Shown one piece after another: positions 11,740 to 23,937 of a stretch of 64,000 bases of DNA. Within the stretch, counting starts at the first letter, position 1; every line of letters begins with the position of its first letter. Both the position numbers and the translations under genes were made by a program. The stretch comes from Misgurnus anguillicaudatus. Lineage: Eukaryota > Chordata > Actinopteri > Cypriniformes > Cobitidae. The DNA lies in assembly GCF_027580225.2 (NCBI RefSeq), contig NC_073360.2, forward strand, positions 9,788,501 to 9,852,500, given 5' to 3'. The notes beneath the pieces were generated by a model. That model was not told where the DNA came from and ran no database searches. It saw nothing but the letters and a program-made list of their open reading frames with translations.

Positions 11740-13680
11740 TTCGCGTCGGGTCCTGATCACACTGTCGGGGCTTATTTCCCGATAACTACCGGCTGCCTCT
11801 ACATTATCCTTTACTTAACATGTGCTAATACAAACTTACACTAATAAGTACAATTTGAAAACGTGAATCGGACAATAGTTGGCCTGGATTAATTTAAACC
11901 CTGTCCGGGAAACCGCCCCTATATGATTAATTTCCTGGAGTAACGTCACTTGTACTATACTAAAATAAACACGGTTGCAACACTTTTACACACCATAATA
12001 TATTAAAACTATGTTTATTTTCCTATAGGAAAAGAAGGCAGACATACACATTCAACAATGTTAAAAAATGAATGTGGCACTTAATGCAATAATTTGGCGC
12101 CTGTTTTTGCCTCATAGAAGCTATGTGTGGCTCCTTAGTTGATTTTTCTGTCTGGAGCCCTGCACCCAGCCCTACTATAGAAATGAAAAAAGTTATTTGA
12201 AAGAGAAAATGTTATGAATTTTATTTAAACAGAAACAAAATGCTAAAGTCATATAAGAGAGTAATCAGTAGTCAGCTATTGAAAGTCACTGTTAACGTTC
12301 TGGCTTCACATTAGCAGCCATAAACTCATGAATGAGTAACCGACCCCACACTACTATCAGGCCGTTGATGTAGTACACGTTGTAATCACATGTCCGTACA
12401 ACTGAGATAAAGCCGGAGCTCTCCGTGCTGAATATTTACCACTATGTCACCGCCCTCTTGCTACTCAACGACAACAAAAACAAGAAGAGCAACCCTGCTG
12501 TAAAACACCCAAAACAAAGAGGCGCATCACAGCCAGAAACAGCAGGTCTGAAGTGGAACTGTTTGGAAATTATGTAAGCGGTTTGTGACGGTTCCAGGAA
12601 TCTGGACAAAGTGTTCGCATTAGCAAAGCAAACAGATTTCTTTAGTGTGGGGCAAAAGATTTGCACAATAGGGCAATGGTGGGATGTTCGGTACGGTAAA
12701 AGCATTCTGGGACTTTGCTGGGGGAGTAAAGATGCATAAGTGTAGTTCATAGACAGTCAAAGAAAGCTTAAATGATTTTATATTACAAATAAAAGGAAAT
12801 AATTGTGTGTCCTTTTTATTTATGACAAAATAATTGGCATCCTGAGGAAACTCAGGTGTGCCCTTTTATAGCCTACAATTATCTTGGTGAAACAGAATTA
12901 GACAATAACAATGTAGTAAAAGTATAAATTGTATACGTCTCCAAGTAATTCCATTGCTGTTACTGCTTTCAAGGAGAACAAATTGTGATATTAAATAAGG
13001 AATCTAATTTGTGCACTTTTTTCTCCAATGAGTTTGCCTATTTATAAGAAGGAACTGTGCAAAACAAATGTTTCTGTCTTATGCAATAGCATCTATTTTA
13101 GCCCTTAAATTAAAGAGAAATCGAAAGCTGCAGTATAATATTGACGTGGCATTGAGTGTTCCAGATTTGTTCAAGGGTGTTATAAAAGTTCCACTCCCAT
13201 TGAAAGTGTCAAAAATACAGGCAGTGTGTTTTTAACAGCTCTTTAGAGTCGCTCCAACCATGAGCGTCTGGCCCTCTGACAGAACAATGAATAACCACAT
13301 GCGGAAAAGAGAGGCGAGCGTTTCACTGAGACACTAACTAGAATCCCTTATTCATGTTCCCCTTTAGGGACACAGTGTCTCTCTGTTTTATATCACATTA
13401 GATAATCTTATCTACTCACTCTCTTTCACGGTCATTTTCGCACGGATATAAATGGGTAATATTTCTCTCTTTAAAGCCTCAGATGAAATGCATTAACTGT
13501 GTTTTAAGGCAGGATTCCCTATTGCTATTCAACCTTTGGCTTTGTGGGATCTTCAGATACCCAGAACATATTAGCAAATGCACAGCATCCTCATGACAAC
13601 TAATCACTATGCCATGGGATGGTAGTAGCCAGTTATGCGCAGGGGTAAACAACACTGATATACTGATATATAAATACTTT
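11740..13680. other. gene-free flank
   Basis: No recognisable gene. The 102-codon frame on the minus strand at 12442-12750 lacks motifs and coding bias. There are small transposon scraps, but no end pairs I can define. Confidence 0.45.
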
Positions 13681-13699
13681 CCTACTATATAGTAGGCGA

Positions 13700-13900
13700 A
13701 AAAAAGACATGGGCGGATTGGCCATCTGGCAATTCTGACAAATGGCAGAGGGGCCGGACCTTTTTTTTTATGTGGACCGGTGAGATTTTTTTATATATAC
13801 CCGATCCGATGTTACGCGGATGCAGGGGCGAACTGGTCAGGTGGAGCACCAGGAGTTTTCCCAGTGGGCTGCTTGGCAATGTGGGCCGGTTCGCTGTTGT
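13700..13900. repeat. decayed element with GGGGCGAACTGG / TGGGCGGATTGG parts
   Basis: Two related parts, GGGCGGATTGGCCATCTGGC at the left and GGGCGAACTGGTCAGGTGG near the middle, suggest a rearranged short element. The hAT MITE at 13907 was inserted at its right side. Confidence 0.4.
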
Positions 13901-13906
13901 GTACAG

Positions 13907-14196
13907 CAGTGGTTCTCAAACTTTTTCAGCGTGCGGCCCCCTTTGTGTAAGGTGCATTCCTTCGCGGCCCCCCCAAAGAAAATTTATCACAAAAAAACTG
14001 TTCTAAAACTTCACATTTTAATTAAACAAAACATTAAATTATACAAAGTAGTGCTGCCTTATTTTTTTTAGGTTTAATTTCACAGACTTCATGATAAATT
14101 AAAATGTATTTTATAAAAATGTCATAAAACTGGGGCCCCCCTGGCACCATCTCGCGGCCCCCCTGAGGGCCCCGGACCCCAGTTTGAGAACCACTG
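13907..14196 (+). mobile_element. hAT MITE (CAGTGGTTCTCAAAC ends) with 8-bp duplication
   Basis: It begins CAGTGGTTCTCAAACTTTTT and ends AGTTTGAGAACCACTG. The perfect duplication GTGTACAG flanks it (13899-13906 and 14197-14204). 290 bp, non-coding. A second copy of the same family lies at 32213-32490 in the opposite orientation. Confidence 0.92.
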
Positions 14197-14329
14197 GTGT
14201 ACAGTACGTAAGCTATAGAGAAATTATAATAATGTTTGCAATACTGTGTTTTTTCTTTGGACCCACTTGTAACTCGCTGCTTACATAGCTGCGTCCTTCA
14301 AAACACACAGTCGCTTAGTGCAGCGGTGT

Positions 14330-14660
14330 AATGGTGCATTCCCACCGGTCGCGGTAGAGGCGGCAAAAACGCGTTATTCACTATGGACGCATGAATATTT
14401 GAGTTCACTCGCTTCATTCGCGCGTGAAATTCTAGTCATTAGAGAAATTCACGCGGAAATTCGTGTAATGGGAGGGGCTTTTGCGACTCCGCCACTCCAC
14501 TCGCTTCCTGTAATCACATCACAACTTCAGCAAGGTCCTGATTGGTTAACGTGGCACGGAAATCTGCCGCAGTTCAGATTTTTCAACTTTTTTCCCCGCG
14601 GCAACGCTCAATTCACGTGAAATGCGGCATTCACGCCGTGCTTACCGCGTGTACCTAAAC
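14330..14660. mobile_element. PIF/Harbinger-like MITE, diverged copy
   Basis: Stretches such as GGTGCATTCCCACCGGTCGC, TTCATTCGCGCGTGAAATTC and TTGGTTAACGTGGC are shared with the copies at 18782-19183 and 36707-37133. Both ends are worn and no target duplication is visible. Confidence 0.5.
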
Positions 14661-14940
14661 GACTTCCAGCCAATCGAATTACACAGCCAAGCAAGAAATT
14701 TAACCAATCAAATGAAAAAAGTTGGGTGTTTCTTAAGACAAAATGCGAATTCTTTCAAATGAAAGAAGGCAGGATCTTCTGTTTACTAAGTTTGAGCGTG
14801 TGCTTTACACATGAATATTCTTTTAAAGCTGCAATACAGAAAATGCATCCTTATATTAAAAAATACAGATAATATGCAAATCCAGGGATGGACCTACTTA
14901 ACTTTAGGTGAATTTTGCCGACTGATTTATATAACTCAGG

Positions 14941-15530
14941 ATTCCCACACCTTAGTTAACTTCAAATTCAAGGACCTTTCAAGGACTTTCCAGGTCCAAT
15001 ACCCTTAAATTCAAGGACTAAATGTGGGGCCCCATTTCAAGTGAGAGCAAGGTTACATCGTGTTACCTTTTAAGATACATTGTTACAGTTCCCTTTTGAG
15101 GGAAGTATATCGCTATCTGAAATAATGCCAAAGACGGCGTTACAGGGACGAAGGAAGTATGGCAAGAGAGACGCAGCGCCTCCTTCCCTTCTCAGGGAAC
15201 AACAGTTACATACGTAACTCGAGACGTTTTCATGTGTTAAACACAACTATGCAAAAAAGCATTCTGGTATGAATCAACATTCGCATACAGAAGATATAAG
15301 CATGTAAAGCAAACAATAGCACGTGTGCTTAAAAAGTCTAGATTTTTTATGATATTATATCACCACACCACACATATGGATTTTTTTCCAGAAAACTTTT
15401 TGCATTAAATAGATTCAAGCACTTTCAATGACCTGTATCTATGTATGGATATTTTCAAAAACTTTCCAGGGCCTTGAATTTTTTCCACCAGATTCACAAA
15501 CTTTCAAGGATTTCAAAGACCCGTGGGAAT
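14941..15530 (+). mobile_element. ATTCCCAC...GTGGGAAT repeat element, copy 1
   Basis: The ends ATTCCCACACC and CCGTGGGAAT are inverted. Internally AACTTCAAATTCAAGGACC and CAAGGACTTTCCAGGTCC are near-identical to the copy at 42391-43100. Both copies contain an inner inverted repeat GTTCCCTTTTGAGGGAA ... CTTCTCAGGGAAC at the same place. 590 bp, non-coding. Confidence 0.75.
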
Positions 15531-15541
15531 ATCACAGTCTA

Positions 15542-16271
15542 AGAGGCTGCTTACACTTGGTGTTAAGATGTGTTTTCATCAATCGGATCACAAGTGGACG
15601 AGAGAGACACATTACGTTTACACCTGGTATTTAAATCTGTCTCTTTTGTCCACTTTTGACCGCTTCTGTGCTGAATACTGTGAGGGGCTGGTCTGTGAGA
15701 CGGTGGCCGAGTCTCTCTGCTGTCATTCAAACCCGAGCGGGAGTAATTTTGAGTATGGACGCAAACTAATATTATGTCGGAGTCCACTGCTTGTTTAGCA
15801 AGTAAACATGCTGCGCAGTGTTTTGTACCTTTATATGTTGGAGCTTTCTCTGAATTTTCAGAGCATTTGATGAAATAAGATCGCGCAACTTTCACGCTTT
15901 CAAAACGAAACTACGGAGAACACCTGCAGTAGTTTTATCAACGAAAAGCTAAAAATAGCGCTGTTCACCGTCTGTTCACGCCAGAAGTCAGAAAAGACGT
16001 AAAACATTGAGTTTAGTACCTCAGATTAGATAAATGGGCGGAAAGAAGGTGGTCGGCCGTGGCTGTTTGAACGCATTCAACCACATGTGCGTTTACGCTA
16101 CAAAAGCAATCCGATCGAAAAGGGTTTCGACTACTTCTGAATGTGGCTGAAAGTGGTCGAAAGTGGACGCGTTCAAAACGTTTTGAACACCGTTTACACC
16201 TGGCATTAACGTCGTCCACTTGTGATCCGATCGACGAAAACGCATGTTAAAGCCAAGTGTAAACAGCCTCT
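15542..16271. mobile_element. long-TIR DNA element (AGAGGCTG ends)
   Basis: The left arm AGAGGCTGCTTACACTTGG runs into ATCGGATCACAAGTGGACG. The right arm is its inverse, CGTCCACTTGTGATCCGAT ending CCAAGTGTAAACAGCCTCT. The inverted repeat is over 50 bp with a few mismatches. The 110-codon minus-strand frame inside (15563-15895) has no transposase motif. 730 bp, probably hAT-like, but no clean 8-bp duplication. Confidence 0.7.
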
Positions 16272-17374
16272 AAATGCTCAACATCACATTAGAGAGGCAA
16301 AATGTTTCCTATTGTTTGACTTAAGTAAAAAAACTAACAAAAGAGACTTTGCTACATAACATTTCCTGCTGCGAATATACAAAATCTCACTGGAAGACGT
16401 CAAGTGACACATATCATTAAGGGCAGGTCTTCCTGTATTGGACATTTTTTTAAGTTTAGGGTGGGATGACTCAATGACTTAGAATTTTGTTTATTTTTAA
16501 CCCAGATTGCAGCTTTAAACGCACATTTTAAAAAGTTTAGTTTGACCTTTTTAAGATTTTAACAAGACCTGCTTAAGAGGATCTCATATGAGAGAGCTCT
16601 CCAAAATTTTAGTCAAAGATTTATACCATAGTTTCCATGGCAACAACGTTTAAGCATTTCTAATGGGTCCAGATTAATCAGAATCCTACAAAGCCACTCA
16701 AAAGCAAACCTACAATTAACCCAGCGATGTCAATGTGTTCGTGAGAATCATCCAAACAGGGCCATCACAGAAAGTTTTATGAATGATTCTAATTTTCCTC
16801 ATTAACCGAAGCAGGCGGTGTTACATAACCCGAGCTTTCATTCTAATACGATTTATGCGAGGGGGGGTCGGGAGTGGGCAGAAACCAAGATTAACTGAAC
16901 AATAGGGGTCTAAGAATTTGGCTGAGATGGTAAATTCCTCAAGGAAAACGTTCCAAGCACTTAAGAAACAGTTAAGAAAGCAAGAAGATGGACATATTAG
17001 AGGAATGCAGAGTCTGCTATATCACATTGGCATTCGGACAGCAGCTGGCTGTTATTGATGGCACGCCATTCACTTAAACAATTTAGATACGTAAAAAATT
17101 AAAGATAAAAATTGATTACTTTCTGAAGAATCCATCTGACCTCATTCTGAGCTCATGGCATTGCTGGATAAAGTCCAGGAGTTTATTGATTCAATCTTTG
17201 CTTTCTAACAAATTTTTTACATAAGATTAAATTGGCCTTTCAATATCAGCTTGACACATTATTTGCCCACTATGTCCAAATTTGCACACTAGCCAAAGTT
17301 TTTGGGTAATTATGTCTACAAAACGTTGTGAGTTCACACTGGAGAAGACCAAAACACTCTATGTATTAGGGATG
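16272..17374. other. gene-free flank
   Basis: No exon, RNA gene or paired element ends seen. A G-rich run (GAGGGGGGGTCGGG) lies at 16859-16872. Confidence 0.45.
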
Positions 17375-17877
17375 TTAAAGGGGACATTTCACAAGACTTT
17401 TTTAAGACGTAAAATAAATCTTTGGTGTGCCCAGAGTACATATGTGAAGTTTTAGCTCAAAATACCATATAGATAATTTATTATAGCATGTTAAAATTGA
17501 CACTTTGTAGGTGTGAGCAAAAATATGCCATTTTTGGGTTTTTCCTTTAAAATGCAAATACGCTGATGAAATGCAAAGACTGATCACCATAATGGTGGTT
17601 TGTTGAAATTAAAACTCAATTGTGCTGTCAATTATTTTCTCTCTCTCTATCTGCACTAAATGGCAGTGCCATGGTTGGATAGTGCAGATTAAGGGGTGGT
17701 ATTATCCTCTTCTGACATCACAAGGGGAGCCAAATTTCAATTACCTAATTTTTCTCATGCTTGCAGAGAATGGTTTACCAAAACGGGGTTGATCTTTTTC
17801 ACATTTTCTAGGTTGATAGAAGCACTGGGGACCCAAACATAGCACTTAAGTCAGATTTTCATGATATGTCCCCTTTA
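17375..17877 (-). mobile_element. TTAAAGGGGACAT-family MITE, copy 3
   Basis: It starts TTAAAGGGGACATTTCACAA and ends TCATGATATGTCCCCTTTA, reversed relative to the 8531 copy. It is nearly full length (503 bp) and uninterrupted, so it is a good reference for the family. Confidence 0.85.
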
Positions 17878-18035
17878 TCAATTTATCGATCTTTGACTAA
17901 CTGTCAATAATAATTAAATTGATAAAACTTGACGATGGTCAAAAAAGCAAGGTCATGCAAGTGTGCGCAGCACCTGCACAAAACACAAACAACAGGAGAC
18001 TAAAATTAAGCGAGCACACCAGATAACTGATCTTC

Positions 18036-18111
18036 AGAACTTTGCTTGAATTAGGAAATGCATACTATCTTTATGTGCTGTAAAACCTATAGGTGGTATT
18101 TGTTATGTGTT
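18036..18111 (+). repeat. 76-bp direct duplication, copy 1
   Basis: AGAACTTTGCTTGAATTAGG through CTATAGGTGGTATTTGTTATG recurs at 20318-20393 in the same direction with about one mismatch (GTGCTG versus GTGCCG). The flanks differ and it has no inverted ends. Confidence 0.85.
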
Positions 18112-18536
18112 GTTGGACTTAAACTAGTCATGGTCACAATGATGCTCACCTGGGCTTTTAAACATCATGTGAGATGAGGCTGGGAGGCTGGCTGCCATCG
18201 CAACGAAATGGCACCAGCAATGTATCTGATCGGCTCTGATACAGAAATGTAAATATGGTTAGCCTACAGCAAGCAAAGACCCTCTTCAGGGAAGCCTGCA
18301 AGCTTAGCATAAAAACACTGCTAAAGCTGCTATACACAGGGAATAAACAGACTAAATAAACTGTAAATTGTAATCTTAAATTCTGGCAAGAACCTGGAAA
18401 CTGTAACTGACTGTCGTAACACTCTGAACGCCTGCAACAGATGTCACTGATCATTATTGACTGGCTGAGGCGCTGTACGCTTGCCAAGTTTTGTGGGTTT
18501 ATAATGGTAGAATACCGAATGTTGCCTACTCCATAA

Positions 18537-19572
18537 TTAAAGAGATAGTTCACCCAAAAATGAAAAAAATAATGTCATTAATTTCTCACCCACATGTCAA
18601 TCCAAACTCGTATGACCTCCGTTCATCTTCTGAACACAGTTTGAGATGTTTTAGATTTAGTCCGAGAGCTTGCTGACCCTTCATTAAAAATCTATGTACT
18701 GTATACTGAAGTCACGTGACTTCAGTGACGTGGCAGATGTGTTATCCTTAGACATGTTACAGCGTGCATATCCCTCATGCTACCTTCACACCAGCCGTGG
18801 TAGAGGCATCAAGCACGAGTGATTTCAATGTTAAATCAATATGAAGACGCGTTGAAGCGCGTCTGGAGGTCTTAAGCGCGGCACGGTAGCCGCAGTTCCG
18901 CCTCGTTCCGCAAACGCGCGAGTTGAAAAATTTGAATTTGGCAGAAAAACGCTGCGTTAACCAGTCAGGAGCTTGCTCTAATAGTGACGTGATTAAAGGA
19001 AGCGAGCGGAGTCGCAGGAGCCCCTCCCATGACGCAAATTTCCGCGTGAATGTCTTATTGACTAAAATTACATGCGCGGTTTCACGTGCGAATGAAGGGG
19101 TAAACTCAAAATGTTCAAGCGGCAAACTAAACGCGGTAGACACGAATTTGATGCCTCAAACGCGGCTACTGTGAACCCACGGTCAGACTGTAAACGAAGC
19201 TCGGGCGCACCAGATAACACGTCAGCCGCGTCACTGCAGCCACATGACTTTAGTCTTGTGCACGAGGTTCACAACAGAACCGGAACAGAAGACAATGCTA
19301 AATAAAGTCGTAATTTTTTTATTTTTGGATGAAATGTATTTTCAATGCTTCAACACATTCTAACTGACCCACTGATGTCACTTTGATTATGTTTTTATTA
19401 CCTTCCTGGACATGGCCAATAAACTGTACATAGATTTTGAATGAAGGGTCAGAAAGCTCTTGGACTAAATCTAAAACATCTTAAACTGTGTTCCGAAGAT
19501 GAACGGATGTCTTACGAGTTTGGAACGACATGATGATCATTAATGACATTTTTGGGTGAACTATCCCTTTAA
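18537..19572. mobile_element. foldback element (TTAAAGAGATAGTTCACCC ends), interrupted
   Basis: The left arm (18537 to about 18760) begins TTAAAGAGATAGTTCACCC. The right arm (about 19395-19572) is its inverse and ends TTTTTGGGTGAACTATCCC plus TTTAA. The arms share over 130 bp, including the inverted match of ACCTCCGTTCATCTTC-type sequence. The middle is occupied by a Harbinger-like MITE. A related half element lies at 56340-56519. Confidence 0.75.
18782..19183 (+). mobile_element. PIF/Harbinger-like MITE nested in a foldback
   Basis: The ends are CCTTCACACCAGCCGTGG and the inverted CTACTGTGAACCCACGG. The body shares CGAGTGATTTCAATGTTAAAT and AAGACGCGTTGAAGCGCGTC with the copies at 6701 and (inverted) 36707. 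It lacks the MADF exon. Confidence 0.65.
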
Positions 19573-20540
19573 GGTATCTCTGCTTAAAGTGAGCCGAAGG
19601 TCCAAGCTGGAGGTTACGACGGGAAAAGTGCCCTTCGTATGCTTCTTGGATATAATTACAACAATGCCATGGAAAGCGAGGTGAACAACTAAAAAAAAAA
19701 CACTTGATGATAATGAAACCTTTATTCTGGCATGGATACACAGACTTACTGTACATGCAACTGTTGCCAGAGTGTGCAAGTAAGGTGGAGTTATACACCG
19801 TGTCTATTAAGTCATTAGATTTTATTACAAAATTAGTTAAAATTGATGATTTTAGCAGCACTGGCCAGCATATATCTAAACCAGTATGTAGGTCATAGGG
19901 CTCATGTGGGGCATTTCCACCCGTGTTAATGAAGGGAAGAGAGGGAGAAACGGATTGATGGTTGGATGGATAAGTCAGCTGTGTGCGATGAAGTGTTAAC
20001 CCTAATGGTTCCTTTACTCCTGCTCATGGAACACAACACCTGTTACATATCGGTGAGCTCGCCGTGTAGCACGTGCTAATGGGAAGGTGTGAGCGTGTGT
20101 GTGTGTGTCTTGTTAAACACGACCATGTGCTTCATTGCACACTGATACATGCGCAAACCCAAACCACCAGCTGGTGAAATACTCATTAACCCAGAGCACT
20201 TTCATTGAATCGAGCAAGATAAATGTTTATGACACACTTATGTATTTTTATGAAGCTTTTTGTAGGGTCTTTGAGCAAAGGTATAAAATCATAACTGATA
20301 GCAGACGGCCGGTCAAAAGAACTTTGCTTGAATTAGGAAATGCATACTATCTTTATGTGCCGTAAAACCTATAGGTGGTATTTGTTATGTGTTTTGTGCT
20401 AACAACAAAGGTTGAAGTCAAATGAGACCCTCTTGAACAAACACAAAACCTTCTTAGACCAAGACCAAATCCTGAAGGGACCCAGACTGCAGACTTTGAA
20501 CGATCTGAGACTGGGATAACTACCAGACCTAGATTTAAAC
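19573..20540. other. gene-free flank with a (GT)n tract
   Basis: Contains a short GT microsatellite near 20093-20109 and the second copy of the 76-bp duplication (20318-20393). The open frames at 19481-19898 and 20135-20365 have no protein-family signature. Confidence 0.5.
20318..20393 (+). repeat. 76-bp direct duplication, copy 2
   Basis: Same-direction partner of 18036-18111, 2282 bases away, nearly identical in sequence. Confidence 0.85.
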
Positions 20541-22047
20541 TAAGGCCCTGTTTACATCAGAGCATTTGCGTTTTAAAACGGCATTTTAAAATGAAAACGA
20601 TCCTCGTTTATACTGGCATTTTAAAAATAATCTCCATCCACACTATACATGACCATAAATGCATGAAACATGACCAATCACGTAACTGGGTATGCGCATA
20701 AAAGTGTAAAATAACTTATTACTCTAATAATAGCTTACCTTTGCGCATTTATGCAGCCTAGGGGTGTGCCATATTGACAAAAATTCATACCTGGATCCTT
20801 TGCCGGCAACTATAACAGACACTATTTTTGAACCTATAAAAATGTGTTTGGGAAAGTCTTATATTGTTCTAGCTTCCCCCTACAACATATTAATATGATT
20901 AATAGGTTAATTTTATTTTATAACTAAACAGAAAGGTCTTTATGATTTAAAAAGGAAGCATTCAAGTGAACCGTACTAAACGAACTTGAAGCAAAAATAA
21001 ATTTCAGCAAATGCAAACTTCAATCAAACATAGTAAGAGGTGAAGTATAGCCTTAGCCTACAGATATGCTTATTGCTTTAATGTAGGTAGATCCTCTTCA
21101 GCCATTTCATTTATAATAGTTCATTGTTCGCAGTTCATATTTATGATCTTATAGTCCATTTGAAAATTTTTGTACGAACTGACTGTATTCTTCAGAAAAA
21201 CACCAAATAACTTATCTTCCCTTATCTGTTGCGGTTCGGTGTGCGATCAATTAATTAAAAATTAATATGACATTAATTTTTAAAAGTGTGCGAGGTCCGT
21301 GCACATCCTCCGCTAGCAACACAGAAATAGCAAAAAGCGCAATCGGCTAAACGAGCATTAAATATTAATATGACGTTGATTTTATTGTTTTTATTAATTT
21401 ATATTCACAAAACTTATCAACAAAACATTGATTAAAATTAAGAGACAAATTATATGAAACGAAATTCATTTTTAAGTAGCAAACAAAACTTAAATTAAAC
21501 TCGAAAATAATGTCTGACCCATATTATAATTCTCCCTTCATATTGGCCTTTACAACGCCCTATATGGCATTTAAAATTACAGTCTATCTTTCGTAATAAG
21601 CTAACTAAATTTAAACAAAACATAAACAACATTACAGCAATATTCAAACCCAACAATACTCAAACATAAATATAAAACAGACATTATCTATAAGGATACA
21701 TGTTTAAACAATCTGATATAGTGTTTATAATAGCTGATTGGTAGATGTTTACTATTTTTGGCAAAACCTCCGTTGCAAACCAACATTTACATGAATAAAA
21801 TAATTTTTACTTTGAAAATGATACGCTGTCACGTTAACATCAGCTGTTCGTTTACATAAGACTCCATCTACGTTCATTTACACTCAGCGCAACGTCTGAG
21901 TTCTCAAACTAAAACAGGGTCTGCAGCGTTTGCGAATGAATCCGTTTATGAGGATCGAAAACGGTGATGTAGTGTAAATGAAAGGTGTAAACGTAGCAAA
22001 AGTAACCCGTTTTAAAGGATAAACGCATTAATGTAAACATAGCCTTA
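20541..22047. mobile_element. DNA element with TAAGGC...GCCTTA ends
   Basis: Left end TAAGGCCCTGTTTACATCAG; right end is inverted, CATTAATGTAAACATAGCCTTA. Subterminal TTTGCGTTTTAAAACGG pairs with CCGTTTTAAAGGATAAACGC. A second, left-end-only element (TAGGGGTGTGCCATATTGAC) appears to lie inside from about 20759. 1.5 kb, no transposase recognised, no clear target duplication. Confidence 0.6.
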
Positions 22048-22998
22048 GACCAACCACAAATGTTGCAAGACCCGGACCAATACTAGGCTCCTAAGACCCA
22101 GATCAATAATAAAGCATGCAAAACTCAGGCCAAGATGGTCGAAGGCTTAGATCTAGACCAAAATCCAACACCCAGACTTGACTAGGCTGCCTATTTTAAC
22201 AAACTGTAATATATGTAAAACACTCAACCACTACTAACAGTTGAATTAACAGGTCAGAGCAATGGACTTGCAAATTTTCTGCTTTGAATACGGGTTAAGG
22301 TAATTATCCCTATATCACGGTGAAACCAGAAGCTTTAGATCCGGACGTTTAGTTTTAAGACTCAGACTTTGGTCAGATGTTATTTCTAATTTTATGCTGT
22401 ACTATTTTTTTTCACCAAATGGTTTCAAGTATCTCTTCAAGTATCACAGAAATATTGGGGTCATGGTTGACAAAACCCTATTTTTTAGGTGCAGATAATT
22501 AAACTGATTAAAGATGAACCCAATCGGGATTTTGTTTCCTAACCAGGAGATCTGTAATAGCGCCTTGCTCCTTTGCGGCTCGATGTCCTTTCACTGATCA
22601 TTATTTTAGATAACAAAACCCCTCGGCTCGTAATAAAGTCCTCATGAAGCATAACCTTTCATTTGTTGGACTAAAGGTTTATGTTGATTGTGGGGTTAGT
22701 CAACATCTGAATCCAGCTATCTATCCATCTATCTTTAGTCATGATGTCATAACATAACAGTCCAACACCTCAGCAGCGACCCTGCTTAGATAATGTCTCG
22801 TGACTATGGTTTCACAGACAAAGCTTATAGCTTGTCCTAGACTTAAACATGTGTTTGAGCGTTGTCTTATCTGAAAATAACACTGACAGATCTTAAAATA
22901 TGCAAGTGCCATTAATTTGTCTCAAGATACACACCAGTAATGTCTTTTATACTGTAAGGCATGTATATAAAAGATGCTTAAACATCTTACTTAAACTA
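22048..22998. other. gene-free flank
   Basis: Contains an imperfect short series of AGACC / CCAGA-like units around 22060-22190 that resembles 20460-20540 on the other side of the element at 20541-22047. No coding signal. Confidence 0.4.
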
Positions 22999-23390
22999 AA
23001 GCCAGGATACACTGCAGGATTTTTGCGGCCTATAAAATCATGACCTTATCACACTGTGCGACATGGATCGTACAACAAGCATGTAGACTGTACGATGATG
23101 ACACAGAAGCTTTGGCGGCTGCGTCACAAGTTAGCGCAATGTCACCAGCATGCGCTCGTGGTAAACAAATACCAGTACGCAGGACGTAGCAGAAAACACA
23201 CTGTGCGTAAATTTCTGACACTCAGAAAACTATCGTAGGCTATCTTTGGACACAAGACCGGTAAAATGGCCATCTTTGAACCTCTCTCCACTGATTAAGA
23301 GCCACGATTACAGAAATCGCAACGAATGTTTCACAAATGGCAATCTTTCATCTGGGACAGCCAAAAATTGTGCAGTGTATCCTGGGCTTA
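22999..23390. mobile_element. DNA element with AAGCCAGGATACACTGCA ends
   Basis: The left end AAGCCAGGATACACTGCAGG and the right end TTGTGCAGTGTATCCTGGGCTT are inverted. 392 bp; no coding sequence or clear target duplication. Confidence 0.7.
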
Positions 23391-23937
23391 AGACCTTGTA
23401 CTGGCTTTAGCTTAGCCTTGTTTGTGAAACCAGGATAAAGTGTAAGACATTCAAGCTTAACTCATTCCCCACCAGCCATTTTTTTCTTCTAAAAATATAT
23501 AAACATACAAATATATCAAATGAAATAACAGACTGTCTGCTTTCAAACAAACAAATAAAACAGGGAAAACGTTTCATACTATCTATATTTTTTCTCTACT
23601 TATAAACTCTTAAAGGTGCACAAGAGGATGTTTGTTTTATACATTTTTGCAATATTACTTGAAACTGTCTTCACTGAATCATAAAATACTATTTATTAGG
23701 TGCACTGAAAGTAATAATATTAATATACGTCATCTGTGCACAAGGTAGTGCCTTAAAAACATCAGCCAAACGCTGAAGCGCTCATCGCATCAAAGATTGG
23801 CACTCTGGCTTGTCAATAACTGCCATTACAATCCTTGTGAGAGACGTGCACGCTCCAGTAACTTTACACAGGCAACTCCGTCTTTAGTTTCGGTTTGTTT
23901 TCATTGTCGCTCCTGCTTTCCTCCTCGAATTTGCACC

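Noticed and set aside
12442..12750. 102-codon open frame on the minus strand
   Set aside because: No family motif, no splice context and no coding composition; it is expected by chance in 64 kb.
15563..15895. 110-codon minus-strand frame
   Set aside because: It lies wholly inside the long-TIR element at 15542-16271 and starts within the terminal repeat; no transposase motif.
18158..18553. 131-codon open frame on the minus strand, the longest in the window
   Set aside because: It has low-complexity cysteine/serine-rich sequence with no domain and runs into the end of the foldback at 18537.
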